The position numbers and the translations under genes are program-made. From an uncultured Eubacteriales bacterium (GTDB lineage: Bacteria > Bacillota > Clostridia > Lachnospirales > Cellulosilyticaceae): 24,654 nt of DNA. The notes under the pieces were generated by a model. That model worked only from the letters and a program-made list of their open reading frames with translations, did not search any database and was not told the origin of the DNA. Positions 1 to 7,790 of this stretch are shown one piece after another; the stretch's first letter is position 1; each line of letters opens with the position of its first letter. The DNA lies in NCBI GenBank assembly GCA_900551325.1, contig URVM01000034.1, forward strand, positions 1 through 24,654, written 5' to 3'.

Positions 1-161
1 TTTACCCCTGTAGTTGAGGACTATTAAAAAACATTAGTTTTTCAGTGGCCTCCTATTTAGTGCAGCAGCTTTTTTAGAAATATGGATTTAGTTTGAATAA
101 GATAATAATTAAATTAATAAGTGCTAGAAGTGAAGGTATAATTTATTATCATTTTATAGAT
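1..161. other. left edge, no gene seen
   Basis: AT-rich DNA downstream of the polymerase gene. I see no convincing open frame entering from the left edge. A weak imperfect inverted repeat (GATAATAA near 100 and TTATTATC near 143-150) could end the polymerase transcript, but it lacks a clear T-run. Confidence 0.4.
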
Positions 162-1424
162 TCATTTGTCTCCACATTGAGTTATTCCTGTTTTTTTCTC
201 TTTAGAAATACCTCCTGCCATATGGTCTAATTTACCTCCTACAAAGGTAGAACGCATCACGGCATCTTCTCCAAACTTTTGGCGAATTTTATCTATGGCT
301 TCATCTAGCTTGCCATATCTTTTATCTTGTGGCGCATCAAAAAGGGTGCATTGTTCATTGGTCTCATAAGTAACCTTACTCGTATGCACACCTAGCTGAC
401 GTATAGGCATCTTAAAATCCCATAATTCTCTTAAGAGTTTACAGGCACATTGATAGATTTGGTGGGTTACATTTGTAGGAACAAGTAAAGTCATCTGATG
501 GGTGCTTTGCTCAAAAAATGTATTGACAAGGCTTACACTTATACAGTTCGCCTTTGCACCATCTCGTCTTAATCTAGTCCCTACTGTCTCACTTAAGGAA
601 AGAAGAATTTTATTAGCTTCTTCCTGGCTGCTTACATCATAAGGAATAGTCATGCCGTTTCCATAACCTTTATTGGGTATACGACTTGCTACTACTTCTC
701 CTGTATCTACTCCATTAGCATACTGATAAATAATTTCCCCTTGTTTGCCTAAGTGGGTACGAAGTAACCTTACATCTGCCACTGCCAAATCTCCAATAGT
801 ACGTATCCCTAATCGTCTTAGTTTTTCTTCACTTCCTTTGCCTACAAAAAATAATTCTCGTACTGGCATAGGCCACAGTTTTTCCTTTATTTCAGAGGGG
901 AAAAGGGTATGAACAAGATTAGGCTTCTTAAAATCACTTGCCATCTTGGCTAATAATTTATTGGAGGATATACCTATATTTACTGTAAAGCCCAGTTCCT
1001 TCTCTATTCTATCTTTAATTACCTGGGCAATACTTAAGGGACTCCCATAAAGCCTACTAGTCCCTGTCATATCCATAAAAGCTTCATCTACAGAATACTG
1101 TTCTACAAGGGGTGAGTATTCACGAAGAAGATTTATAAAGTCTTTAGAACAGGCTTCATATAAAGCGTAATTAGGTTTTACAAGCATTAACTCTGGACAC
1201 TTTATAAGTGCTGAAGTAATAGGCTCTCCTGTTTGAACATTATAAGCCTTAGCAGGCATAGACTTAGCTAAAATAATCCCTTTACGCTGTGTCCTATCCC
1301 CTCCTACTGCCGAAGGAATGGTACGTAAATCTAAACTTTCCCCTAAAATCTGTATACGATAAGCCGCTTCCCAGCTTAAAAATGCTGCATTTACATCAAT
1401 ATGAAAAATAATTCTTTCTTCCAT
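162..1424 (-). CDS. dinB: Y-family DNA polymerase (DNA polymerase IV / UmuC-like)
   Basis: Error-prone translesion polymerase of the DinB/UmuC family, which copies damaged DNA during the SOS response. Seen, numbered from the GTG at 1433: the first catalytic motif HIDVNAAF (about residues 11-18) and the second, YSVDEAFMD (about 113-121), with the paired Asp-Glu metal ligands. A helix-hairpin-helix-like stretch (VGKGSEEKLRRLGIRTIGDL) and a little-finger region follow. The length, about 420 residues, is normal. The frame is open to a GTG at 1433, but AGGTGG precedes the ATG at 1424 by 5-6 nt, so I start at 1424. That Shine-Dalgarno overlaps the stop of the upstream gene (gap 9 bp), so the two are cotranscribed and probably translationally coupled. 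Control by LexA is inferred from the box at 1721-1734. DinB and UmuC-type clades are hard to separate by eye. Confidence 0.93.
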   Translation of the reverse strand: MEERIIFHIDVNAAFLSWEAAYRIQILGESLDLRTIPSAVGGDRTQRKGIILAKSMPAKAYNVQTGEPITSALIKCPELMLVKPNYALYEACSKDFINLLREYSPLVEQYSVDEAFMDMTGTSRLYGSPLSIAQVIKDRIEKELGFTVNIGISSNKLLAKMASDFKKPNLVHTLFPSEIKEKLWPMPVRELFFVGKGSEEKLRRLGIRTIGDLAVADVRLLRTHLGKQGEIIYQYANGVDTGEVVASRIPNKGYGNGMTIPYDVSSQEEANKILLSLSETVGTRLRRDGAKANCISVSLVNTFFEQSTHQMTLLVPTNVTHQIYQCACKLLRELWDFKMPIRQLGVHTSKVTYETNEQCTLFDAPQDKRYGKLDEAIDKIRQKFGEDAVMRSTFVGGKLDHMAGGISKEKKTGITQCGDK

Positions 1425-1433
1425 TATATCCAC

Positions 1434-1703
1434 CTAGCATAATACCCTTCGAATGGTCCATTTATGATTGGCTACATGATAGCGAAGTTCTAGAAACTTT
1501 CCTCCTTCTTCAAATTTCACCTCACATCCATAATCTAGTGTCTTAGTTCCTGCAAATTGATTTTCGTTAGCATAGAGAATTCTTTGTACCTTGGCTATCT
1601 TCATTTCATGGTTTTCATCTTCTAAACGTAACTTTAAAGGTACAATTTCTCCTAAGGCATTAAATTTTGAAATCATTTCAATGGGTAAATTTAAAAACTC
1701 CAT
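1434..1703 (-). CDS. small unknown protein in the SOS operon with the Y-family polymerase
   Basis: I do not recognise a family. The product is 89 residues, soluble, with mixed charge, a likely beta-rich C-terminal half (LDYGCEVKFEEGGKFLELRY) and a basic tail ending TIRRVLC. A longer frame begins at a TTG at 1727, but AAGGAG sits 7 nt before the ATG at 1703 and the TTG lies inside the LexA box, so I choose 1703. It is first in the operon, with the polymerase start 9 bp after its stop. By position it may be a polymerase accessory protein or an SOS-induced regulator, as small genes often accompany Gram-positive Y-family polymerases. This is inference only. Confidence 0.75.
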   Translation of the reverse strand: MEFLNLPIEMISKFNALGEIVPLKLRLEDENHEMKIAKVQRILYANENQFAGTKTLDYGCEVKFEEGGKFLELRYHVANHKWTIRRVLC

Positions 1704-1720
1704 AAGCCCACTCCTTGTAT

Positions 1721-1768
1721 CGAACAAATGTTTGATTTTAGTATAGCAGATTGGATAATTTTTGTAAA
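1721..1768 (-). promoter_or_regulatory. SOS promoter with LexA (DinR) box
   Basis: On the minus strand there is TTTACA (1768-1763), a 17-bp spacer and TATACT (1745-1740), a good sigma-A promoter. Six bases further is CGAACAAATGTTTG (1721-1734), which fits the Gram-positive LexA consensus CGAACNNNNGTTYG. The box covers the expected transcription start, where a bound repressor would block initiation. Confidence 0.88.
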
Positions 1769-1828
1769 CGTCTTTTCTTTTAGATTAAATAAGAGCTGCC
1801 TCAAAATGCATCCATAACCTACAAAAAT

Positions 1829-1910
1829 ATATAAGTGAGCTTATCTCTATAAACTTACTTATATATTAAAATGAGCAATAAAACTAATCAAAAGTTTAGT
1901 TTTATTGCTC
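1829..1910 (-). terminator. two hairpins ending the methyltransferase transcript
   Basis: A perfect 15-bp stem, GAGCAATAAAACTAA (1873-1887) with TTAGTTTTATTGCTC (1896-1910) and an 8-nt loop, lies 10 bp past the methyltransferase stop. In the minus direction it is followed by ATTTTAAT. A second stem, AATATATAAGT near 1829 with ACTTATATATT near 1858-1868, follows directly. Confidence 0.75.
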
Positions 1911-1920
1911 GTTTATAGGA

Positions 1921-3423
1921 TTATTCTATTTCTGTATTTTCATTTACTTTAATAATAAAGACATAAGCTTCTTCTTTATAAGAAATCTTATATTCTTTTT
2001 CTAGTTTATAAGCTGTATTATTTCTTATACCTCTTTCTACTAAGTCTTTATCTCTAGAGTAAAGAATCATAGTAGCATTATCTTCCATCATGGTATAAGC
2101 CTTTTGGAAAAATAGGGCATAGAGTTCTATAATCTCACCTTGTGTCTTACGACCTAAAGCTGTTGGCATATTTGTAATGATTTCATCAAATAAATATCTA
2201 TGGCTAAAATCAAAGAAATCTCTTGTAATAAAATAAATATCTGTACTTGCCCAGTTAGCATTTTCTATAGCACAGTCTATGGCTTCACCATAAATATCTA
2301 CACCATAGAGTACTTTGCTTTTACATGCTTTTTGTCTTTCAATAAGCATAGTCCCTACACCACAAAATGGATCAAGCACCTGAGCCTCTTCCTTTAAATA
2401 AGGCTTAGCAAGTTCTACTACAAGAGCTGCTGTACTTGGTGCAATACTTACTGCTAAAGCTTTTTTTCTATAGCTAAAACGATTATCTTCTATAGTAAAG
2501 AGTTTTAATAATACATTGAAAGTACCTTCTCTATTTTCAATAAGGCGGATTTCAAACTCATAGCTTGAAGTTGCATTAACTAACTGACGATTGGAGATAC
2601 GTTCAAGCTCACTTGCCAGTTTTTTAGTAAAGGTACTACGTTTATCCAGTTCCATCTTACTTTTTACTTCTATTCTAAAGTAAAATGGTGGATAACCTGT
2701 ATGTCTTGTGAGTAAAAAGTCTAATAGACCACCATCAAAAAGTGTCTTAGCAGCTTCTTGTGGATCTTTTGTTACTGTACTTACCTCTGGTAGCTTAAAG
2801 AGTAAGTCCGAATACGTACGAATACGTAGTACTTCTTTTAAATCATCTGTACGTACCATAACTCCTGCTCCAAAGGCCTTAGCTTGTCCTTTTATTATTT
2901 GACTTAAAGTAACTTCTTGGTGCTCACGATTTGTAAGTAAAATCATATCAGAAAGCACTTTATAGCCATTAAATTTATGTTTTTGGGGCTTTTCTAATTT
3001 AAGTGTAAGCTGTGTTAAAAGGCGAAGCTCTTCATCTATATGTTTTTTATTATTTTCTTCAACGGGTTCACTACTTAAAGTAAGTAAACGACTTTGTAGT
3101 ACTTCACTTAGCTCACTACAGTCAAAATGACTTAAGGCCTTTAAATAATCACTTTTTACAAAAAGCTTCTCTTCTTTTTCATAAGCTTCAAAAAGTAAAG
3201 ATTTAAAATCCTCTATTTCTAATTCTCCCATAATAAGAGCTACATTTTTACGTACCTTAGGGTCTTCATCTTTTAGGAGTACTTCTAAAGTAGTAAAGTC
3301 CCCATCTAATTCATATAAAAAAGCACGTTTGTTATTGTTATCTTTTATAAGTTGTCTAAGTTCAATTAAACTTTTTCTTATATCTTGTTTTTCTAAAAGG
3401 TTGTTATAAAGTGTATTAATCAT
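1921..3423 (-). CDS. HEAT-repeat plus THUMP/Trm14-like SAM-dependent methyltransferase
   Basis: Probable RNA methyltransferase, 500 residues. Residues about 1-145 are helical and HEAT-like (KDEDPKVRKNVALIMGELE at 51-69). Residues about 150-310 resemble the THUMP-containing region of Trm11/Trm14/RlmK-type enzymes. The C-terminal Rossmann domain has SAM motif I, DPFCGVGTMLIER (351-363), and GVDIYGEAIDCAIENA (374-389). At the catalytic position, where N6/N2-guanine methylases usually have NPPY or DPPY, it reads NMPT (418-421); the rest of the motif context is intact. The start ATG at 3423 has AGGAG 5-6 nt upstream. It is monocistronic, and neighbours give no functional clue. A tRNA or rRNA guanine-N2 methylase is the likeliest role, but the substrate cannot be read from sequence. 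Confidence 0.82.
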   Translation of the reverse strand: MINTLYNNLLEKQDIRKSLIELRQLIKDNNNKRAFLYELDGDFTTLEVLLKDEDPKVRKNVALIMGELEIEDFKSLLFEAYEKEEKLFVKSDYLKALSHFDCSELSEVLQSRLLTLSSEPVEENNKKHIDEELRLLTQLTLKLEKPQKHKFNGYKVLSDMILLTNREHQEVTLSQIIKGQAKAFGAGVMVRTDDLKEVLRIRTYSDLLFKLPEVSTVTKDPQEAAKTLFDGGLLDFLLTRHTGYPPFYFRIEVKSKMELDKRSTFTKKLASELERISNRQLVNATSSYEFEIRLIENREGTFNVLLKLFTIEDNRFSYRKKALAVSIAPSTAALVVELAKPYLKEEAQVLDPFCGVGTMLIERQKACKSKVLYGVDIYGEAIDCAIENANWASTDIYFITRDFFDFSHRYLFDEIITNMPTALGRKTQGEIIELYALFFQKAYTMMEDNATMILYSRDKDLVERGIRNNTAYKLEKEYKISYKEEAYVFIIKVNENTEIE

Positions 3424-3459
3424 TGTTTCTCCTAACTTCTATCTATACTCTGTCCTTAA

Positions 3460-3488
3460 AATCTATCATTACTTGGCCTCATATACAA
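3460..3488 (-). promoter_or_regulatory. possible promoter of the methyltransferase gene
   Basis: Minus strand TTGTAT (3488-3483), a 17-bp spacer, then TAGATT (3465-3460), about 37 bp before the start codon. Both hexamers are imperfect. Confidence 0.4.
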
Positions 3489-3561
3489 GTCTAAAAAAAT
3501 ATTTTACTATTTAAAACCTTTTTAAAGCTAGTATCTTCTTCTATATTTTTGCATAAAATGT

Positions 3562-3591
3562 TATAATAAAGCTAAGCTAATATCTTAGCTT
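3562..3591 (+). promoter_or_regulatory. promoter -10 and leader palindrome of the GNAT gene
   Basis: A perfect TATAAT lies at 3562-3567 with no clear -35. Just after it is a perfect inverted repeat, AAGCTAAG (3569-3576) and CTTAGCTT (3584-3591), with a 7-nt centre. Its place at the expected transcription start suits an operator or a 5' hairpin. Confidence 0.5.
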
Positions 3592-3615
3592 AAAAAAATA
3601 TTTGGAGGGATTTTT

Positions 3616-4185
3616 ATGGAATCAGAGGATTCAGACAGTGATACTGATACCGATAAGTTGATTAGATTAAGTGGGAAAGTGTACTCTAAAAGTCAAGACA
3701 AGGAGGAGCTTTCTATTGATATCACTTATGACGATCAACGTATTGGTTATCTGAATGCGGTAATTATGGATGTGGGCTCTTTAAAATCAGGTGGTTTTGA
3801 TGATGCTAAACTCGAATGTCAAGATAAAGAAATAGAAGAAGAACTTTTAACTTTCTATAAAAGTTTAAGTGATGTACTAGAAACTCGTGTTGTCTTCTAC
3901 ATTACAGACTTCTTCTTAGAAAAAGAATATCGTGGCATGGGGATCGGAGGTGACATATTAAACCTTCTTCCCGAGTGGCTAAGCACCCATTTCCCAGAGG
4001 TAGATGATTTATACCTTTTTCCGTATCCTCTCGAAAAAAATAATGGAAAAGTAGAATGTGTAAAAGACGTAAATCCTAAAAAGCTATTGGAGATGAGACA
4101 AAAACTTATAAGCTTTTATTTAAATCATGGACTTAGAAAAACACGTACACAATTTTTATATAGGCCTATTAGGCCAGTAGCCTAA
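3616..4185 (+). CDS. GNAT-family N-acetyltransferase
   Basis: Acyl-CoA-dependent acetyltransferase of the GNAT superfamily, 189 residues. The acetyl-CoA binding motif A is clear: YITDFFLEKEYRGMGIGGDI at about 95-114, with the RGMGIG pyrophosphate loop at 106-111. The N-terminus is unusually acidic (MESEDSDSDTDTDK), and the region before motif A is longer than in a minimal GNAT domain. The ATG at 3616 has TTGGAGGG 6-7 nt upstream. It is transcribed alone, from its own promoter to its own terminator. The substrate is unknown; protein, antibiotic and small-molecule acceptors are all possible. Confidence 0.8.
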   Translation: MESEDSDSDTDTDKLIRLSGKVYSKSQDKEELSIDITYDDQRIGYLNAVIMDVGSLKSGGFDDAKLECQDKEIEEELLTFYKSLSDVLETRVVFYITDFFLEKEYRGMGIGGDILNLLPEWLSTHFPEVDDLYLFPYPLEKNNGKVECVKDVNPKKLLEMRQKLISFYLNHGLRKTRTQFLYRPIRPVA

Positions 4186-4191
4186 TTCAAT

Positions 4192-4237
4192 AAGGGAGTG
4201 GAGCCAAATGGTTATATTCATTTGACTCCACTCCCTT
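4192..4237 (+). terminator. strong terminator of the GNAT gene
   Basis: A 19-bp stem with one mismatch: AAGGGAGTGGAGCCAAATG (4192-4210) pairs with 4219-4237 and is followed by TTTACTTTC. It starts 7 bp after the GNAT stop and lies between convergent genes; the T-run favours the plus direction. Confidence 0.9.
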
Positions 4238-4295
4238 TTACTTTCTACTATTTGGCTAAGCGGATAACTGTCTTTTAATCAATAGGACCCAAAGT

Positions 4296-5378
4296 TTATT
4301 CCCCTTCTAATAATTCTTTAATTTGTGGTAAAACATATATAGCTTCAAATTTAAATGGTTGTTTTCTTTTTAGATTCTCTATATATGTTTTCTTTATCTC
4401 TATACTACTTAAAACCTTTTTAATTCCTTTATAAATTTCATCTTCTATATCTTCTACCAACATGCCTAATTCAGGTTCTAGAAGTTCCTCATTTCCCATA
4501 ACACGTGTTGCTACTATAGCTTTACAAAGACTCATAGCCTCCATTATATTAAGCGGTAGTCCCTCTGCTTCTGATACTGATATAACTAATTCACTTTGTT
4601 TTATCCAATTATATGGATTACGTACATATCCTTTTAGTATACATTCTTCTTTTAAATTTAGTCTCTTTATTAGGGATTCTAAATTCCCTCGTTCTTCCCC
4701 TTCTCCTAATATAATTAACTTATAATCTAATCCATCTTCCTTTAATCTTTTCCAAACTTTTATTAGTTTATCAAATCCCTTTTCTAAACTTAATCTTCCT
4801 ATTGCTATAACAAACTTATTATTTTCTATTTCCCTTTTATCTATCGGTATAGCCGCTAATTGTAATATTTCATCTATATTAATTAAATTATAAATAACTT
4901 TAAATTTCTCGTGTCTATAGTTATTATTCATAATGTTAAATAGAACATCTCTTACACCGTATGAAACACATACAACTTCATCCATATTTTCATATATACT
5001 TTTAATATACTGATTTGAATAATATTTTCCACTTATTCTTAAATCACTGTGTATCCAAGCAATTTTTTTACCTTTAATCAAACTTCTTGCTAAAATTTCT
5101 GCACAAAAAATACAAGAATAAGCAATAACTATATCTATTTCTTCCAACCCTTTAATTAAAAAAGGTGCATTCTTGATATACTCCCAAACTTGCTTTTCAG
5201 ATTCAAATAGATATTTAATTTCTACAGGTATTTTTCTTTCACTTTTTGATTTTACTATAGACCAAATACTTATATCTAAATCATTGTTCTTACTTATAGC
5301 TTCTATTAAATTTAGTAAACTTACTGTTACACCATCATTTCCAATCATATACATTAAAAAGACTATCTTCTTTTTCAT
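4296..5378 (-). CDS. GT4-family glycosyltransferase (GT-B fold)
   Basis: Retaining glycosyltransferase of the GT4/Glycos_transf_1 type, 360 residues, likely using a nucleotide-activated sugar for a surface polymer or protein glycan. Seen: an N-terminal Rossmann half with the start VFLMYMIGNDGVTVSLLNL; the linker into the second half, FVIAIGRLSLEKGFDKL; KLIILGEGEE; and the GT4 EX7E signature in SEAEGLPLNIMEAM (Glu 272 and Glu 280 from this start), which contacts the donor. The frame reaches a GTG at 5387, but GAGTG with 7-nt spacing favours the ATG at 5378. It is divergent from a GT2 gene 118 bp away, which suggests a shared glycosylation role. Very AT-rich, like the next two genes. Acceptor unknown. 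Confidence 0.88.
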   Translation of the reverse strand: MKKKIVFLMYMIGNDGVTVSLLNLIEAISKNNDLDISIWSIVKSKSERKIPVEIKYLFESEKQVWEYIKNAPFLIKGLEEIDIVIAYSCIFCAEILARSLIKGKKIAWIHSDLRISGKYYSNQYIKSIYENMDEVVCVSYGVRDVLFNIMNNNYRHEKFKVIYNLINIDEILQLAAIPIDKREIENNKFVIAIGRLSLEKGFDKLIKVWKRLKEDGLDYKLIILGEGEERGNLESLIKRLNLKEECILKGYVRNPYNWIKQSELVISVSEAEGLPLNIMEAMSLCKAIVATRVMGNEELLEPELGMLVEDIEDEIYKGIKKVLSSIEIKKTYIENLKRKQPFKFEAIYVLPQIKELLEGE

Positions 5379-5496
5379 TAAAATCACTCTTCATATTTTA
5401 TTTTTATATATAATCTCTTAGTCACTGATAGTTATCTTGGGCATATATATTATTATATGTGTATTACTATAATAATTTGAATCAGGGGGTATAATA

Positions 5497-6951
5497 ATGA
5501 ATTACCATTTTGTTAATGGCATTAAATCTTTTTCATATATGAGTAGCTTAAACCATGAGTTTTTAGGTGACTCAAAATTAAAAGATACTATTGGAAATGA
5601 AGGCTCTAATTTATCACTAGTTATTCTATCTCTTAATAGAGCTTACTTAACAGTAACTCTACTCAATTCTCTCAAAAAATATATACCTGCTTTTAAAGGC
5701 GAAATTATTATTATGGATAATGGTTCTACATCTGATACAATTTCTAAGCTTGAAAGCTTTTTAGCAAGTTATACTCTCTCTACCCAACTTATTAAGTTAC
5801 ATGCAAATTATGGTGTAGCAAAGGGTAGAAATAAATCTATGGACTATATTAAAACAGAATGGATTATGTTCTTAGATAATGATATTTATTTTTTAGACAA
5901 TCCTCTTCCTAGTATTCATCAAACCCTTAATCAACTGGGTTGCCATTTTCTTAATCTTCCTTTGTTAGATGCCACTGAAAAAAGACTTTATGCTTTAGGT
6001 GGTCATCTTGCCATCTCTCATTTAACTAACTGTACCCATGTAGAATGTACATCTATTTATGCTCCTAGTTCACCCGTTCATACTACAATGGTAGAACCTT
6101 TTCTCTCCACTTTTTTATTTGGAGGGGCCAGTGTTCTCAAGAAATCTACCTTTATGCAACTAGGTGGATTTGATGAAAATATGTTTGTTGGCTATGAAGA
6201 CATTGATTTTTCTATACGCATTTATAATGCTGGCCTTAAAATAGGTAATTGTGGTCATATTTGTCTTGTCCATAATCACATAATCGATAATTCTAATGAT
6301 ATTCAGTCTTATGAATCTATAAGGAGTTCATATGATATTCTAACCCAATCTGCTATTTATTTAGAAAATAAACATAATATCTGTGTACGGAATCATACAC
6401 CTGCAAGTGAACCCTTAATTCAAACTGATGTAAATAATTTATCTCATGCTATTACTATAGTTTTAATTGTAAATACTTCTGATGATTACTATTATACTAT
6501 TGCACGCCAATTAAAAGAATCTCTTTCTCCTTCATTTAATATTGAGCTTATTATTCTTTCTACACTTAGCAATATAAGTGATGTCTTGTTCTTAACTCAA
6601 CATGCTCACCTTGTCCATTTTTTTGATTATACTTCCTTTCTATCACTCTTTTCCTTTACAGTCGAAAGAACACTTAATTCTAAAGGTATAGATACAGTAC
6701 AATATATGGACCTTCTCACTAAACTAGCCTTTTCTACTGGTATTACAGATATAAACTCACATACTCTTCTAGACATTAAAAATTCTATTTCTAAACTTAA
6801 ATACATCTCTTATTATTACGTTACGTCTGAAACATCAAAAACTACTTATACAAGTATTTTACATGTTCTACCTCCACCTTATGTCATTTCAACAGATACA
6901 ATATTAGAAAGTTTAAAACTTTACTTTATATCTATATTTAATACATTTTAA
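5497..6951 (+). CDS. GT2-family glycosyltransferase with an extra C-terminal domain
   Basis: Inverting glycosyltransferase of family GT2, 484 residues. Residues about 38-260 form the GT-A domain: LSLVILSLNR (39-48), EIIIMDNGS (69-77), the DXD metal site in FLDNDIYFLD (125-134), and GYEDIDFSIRIYNAG (232-246) with the general-base Glu-Asp pair. Residues about 300-484 form a second region I do not recognise; it starts ITIVLIVNTSDDYYYTIARQ and may be a degenerate or truncated GT-B-like half. The ATG at 5497 has an AGGGGG ribosome site. No signal peptide or membrane helix is apparent. A Cys-rich protein gene starts 81 bp after its stop, on the same strand, and could encode the acceptor. Confidence 0.85.
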   Translation: MNYHFVNGIKSFSYMSSLNHEFLGDSKLKDTIGNEGSNLSLVILSLNRAYLTVTLLNSLKKYIPAFKGEIIIMDNGSTSDTISKLESFLASYTLSTQLIKLHANYGVAKGRNKSMDYIKTEWIMFLDNDIYFLDNPLPSIHQTLNQLGCHFLNLPLLDATEKRLYALGGHLAISHLTNCTHVECTSIYAPSSPVHTTMVEPFLSTFLFGGASVLKKSTFMQLGGFDENMFVGYEDIDFSIRIYNAGLKIGNCGHICLVHNHIIDNSNDIQSYESIRSSYDILTQSAIYLENKHNICVRNHTPASEPLIQTDVNNLSHAITIVLIVNTSDDYYYTIARQLKESLSPSFNIELIILSTLSNISDVLFLTQHAHLVHFFDYTSFLSLFSFTVERTLNSKGIDTVQYMDLLTKLAFSTGITDINSHTLLDIKNSISKLKYISYYYVTSETSKTTYTSILHVLPPPYVISTDTILESLKLYFISIFNTF

Positions 6952-6960
6952 TAAACTAGT

Positions 6961-6988
6961 ACTTTTTTAACATTACTATCATATATTA
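6961..6988 (+). promoter_or_regulatory. possible sporulation (sigma-K-like) promoter
   Basis: CATATATTA (6980-6988) fits the sigma-K -10 pattern CATANNNTA. An AC at 6961-6962 lies 17 bp upstream, where the short -35 would fall. The match is short and the region is AT-rich, so this is only a hint. Confidence 0.25.
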
Positions 6989-7032
6989 TAAGTGAATTTA
7001 CTATTTATATCTTAATACTAGGAGGTTGAATC

Positions 7033-7671
7033 ATGTCCAAATCTTGTAATACTGACTATAATAACTGCATTTCTTCATGTAACTATTCTAACGAAGAATC
7101 CTGCTGTCAAACATACTCTAGCTGCTATCAAAACCCAAATACTTGTGCTGAGTATTTTCAAAATGCTTTTAATACACTCTTTTGTAATTGTTTAAAAAAT
7201 TTTGTTGTTCCTTCTAGCTTTACCCTCTATACCCAAAATGCCTATACCTCTCCTGATGCTACAACTATTAAAGCACTTCCATCTTGTCACAATAACTTAA
7301 TCGAATACTCAGATACCTCTGATTTACACTTTGCTTCTTTATGTAACTTAGTCGCTTTTTCTTTTATTCTTAAAAATGCCCCTACTACCCTTAACTGTTT
7401 ATCATCAAATCTTAAAGAATGTGCTAATCATTGTAAATACCCTCTTTATTCTAATTGTAATACAAGCAAAGTTCAAAGATTATGTTCATCTCTAGGTAAA
7501 GTAAGTCTTCAAGTTGATGGCTCAGTTGGCTACCTTAAAGATGTTTCAGTCCTCGCTGTTATAGATAATGCTGTTTGGGTAGCTGAAACTTTTACTACTC
7601 CTAGTAGTCCTCCTACTCCTTCTGTTAGAGTTTATGTGATTTGCATAGATAACATTGCTTTTATTAGCTAA
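7033..7671 (+). CDS. Cys-rich protein of unknown function, possible spore-surface protein
   Basis: I do not recognise a family. 212 residues with 17 Cys, nine of them in the first 60 (CNTDYNNCISSC, CCQTYSSC, CNC). The middle is Ser/Thr/Asn-rich. The C-terminal part looks beta-stranded (LQVDGSVGYLKDVSVLAVID) with a Pro/Ser/Thr segment, TTPSSPPTPS, before a final hydrophobic strand, VYVICIDNIAFIS. There is no signal peptide, so a secreted role would need a non-classical route; assembly on the spore from the mother cell fits both this and the Cys content. The ATG at 7033 has AGGAGG 7 nt upstream. It lies 81 bp after a GT2 gene and ends at a strong terminator. The Ser/Thr content and neighbour suggest a glycosylated coat or exosporium protein; that is inference. 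Confidence 0.7.
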   Translation: MSKSCNTDYNNCISSCNYSNEESCCQTYSSCYQNPNTCAEYFQNAFNTLFCNCLKNFVVPSSFTLYTQNAYTSPDATTIKALPSCHNNLIEYSDTSDLHFASLCNLVAFSFILKNAPTTLNCLSSNLKECANHCKYPLYSNCNTSKVQRLCSSLGKVSLQVDGSVGYLKDVSVLAVIDNAVWVAETFTTPSSPPTPSVRVYVICIDNIAFIS

Positions 7672-7681
7672 ATCTTTATAT

Positions 7682-7739
7682 TTAAAAAGGATTATTGTAA
7701 TAGGGATTCATTAACCTCTATTACAATAATCCTTTTTAA
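7682..7739. terminator. bidirectional terminator, 22-bp perfect stem
   Basis: The 22-base arm at 7682-7703 (core AAAAAGGATTATTGTAATAG) pairs perfectly with 7718-7739, with a 14-nt loop. A-runs and T-runs at both ends let it work for the Cys-rich gene (plus) and for the MFS gene (minus), which converge here. Confidence 0.9.
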
Positions 7740-7790
7740 GTGTATTTATCATTAACACATCAAAATAATTATAGCAAATTTATTTTATAA

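Noticed and set aside
1..161. Truncated gene entering from the left
   Set aside because: No frame of useful length or recognisable protein was found in this AT-rich stretch.
1704..1727. TTG start of the small SOS gene
   Set aside because: The TTG lies inside the LexA box close to the transcription start; AAGGAG points to the ATG at 1703.
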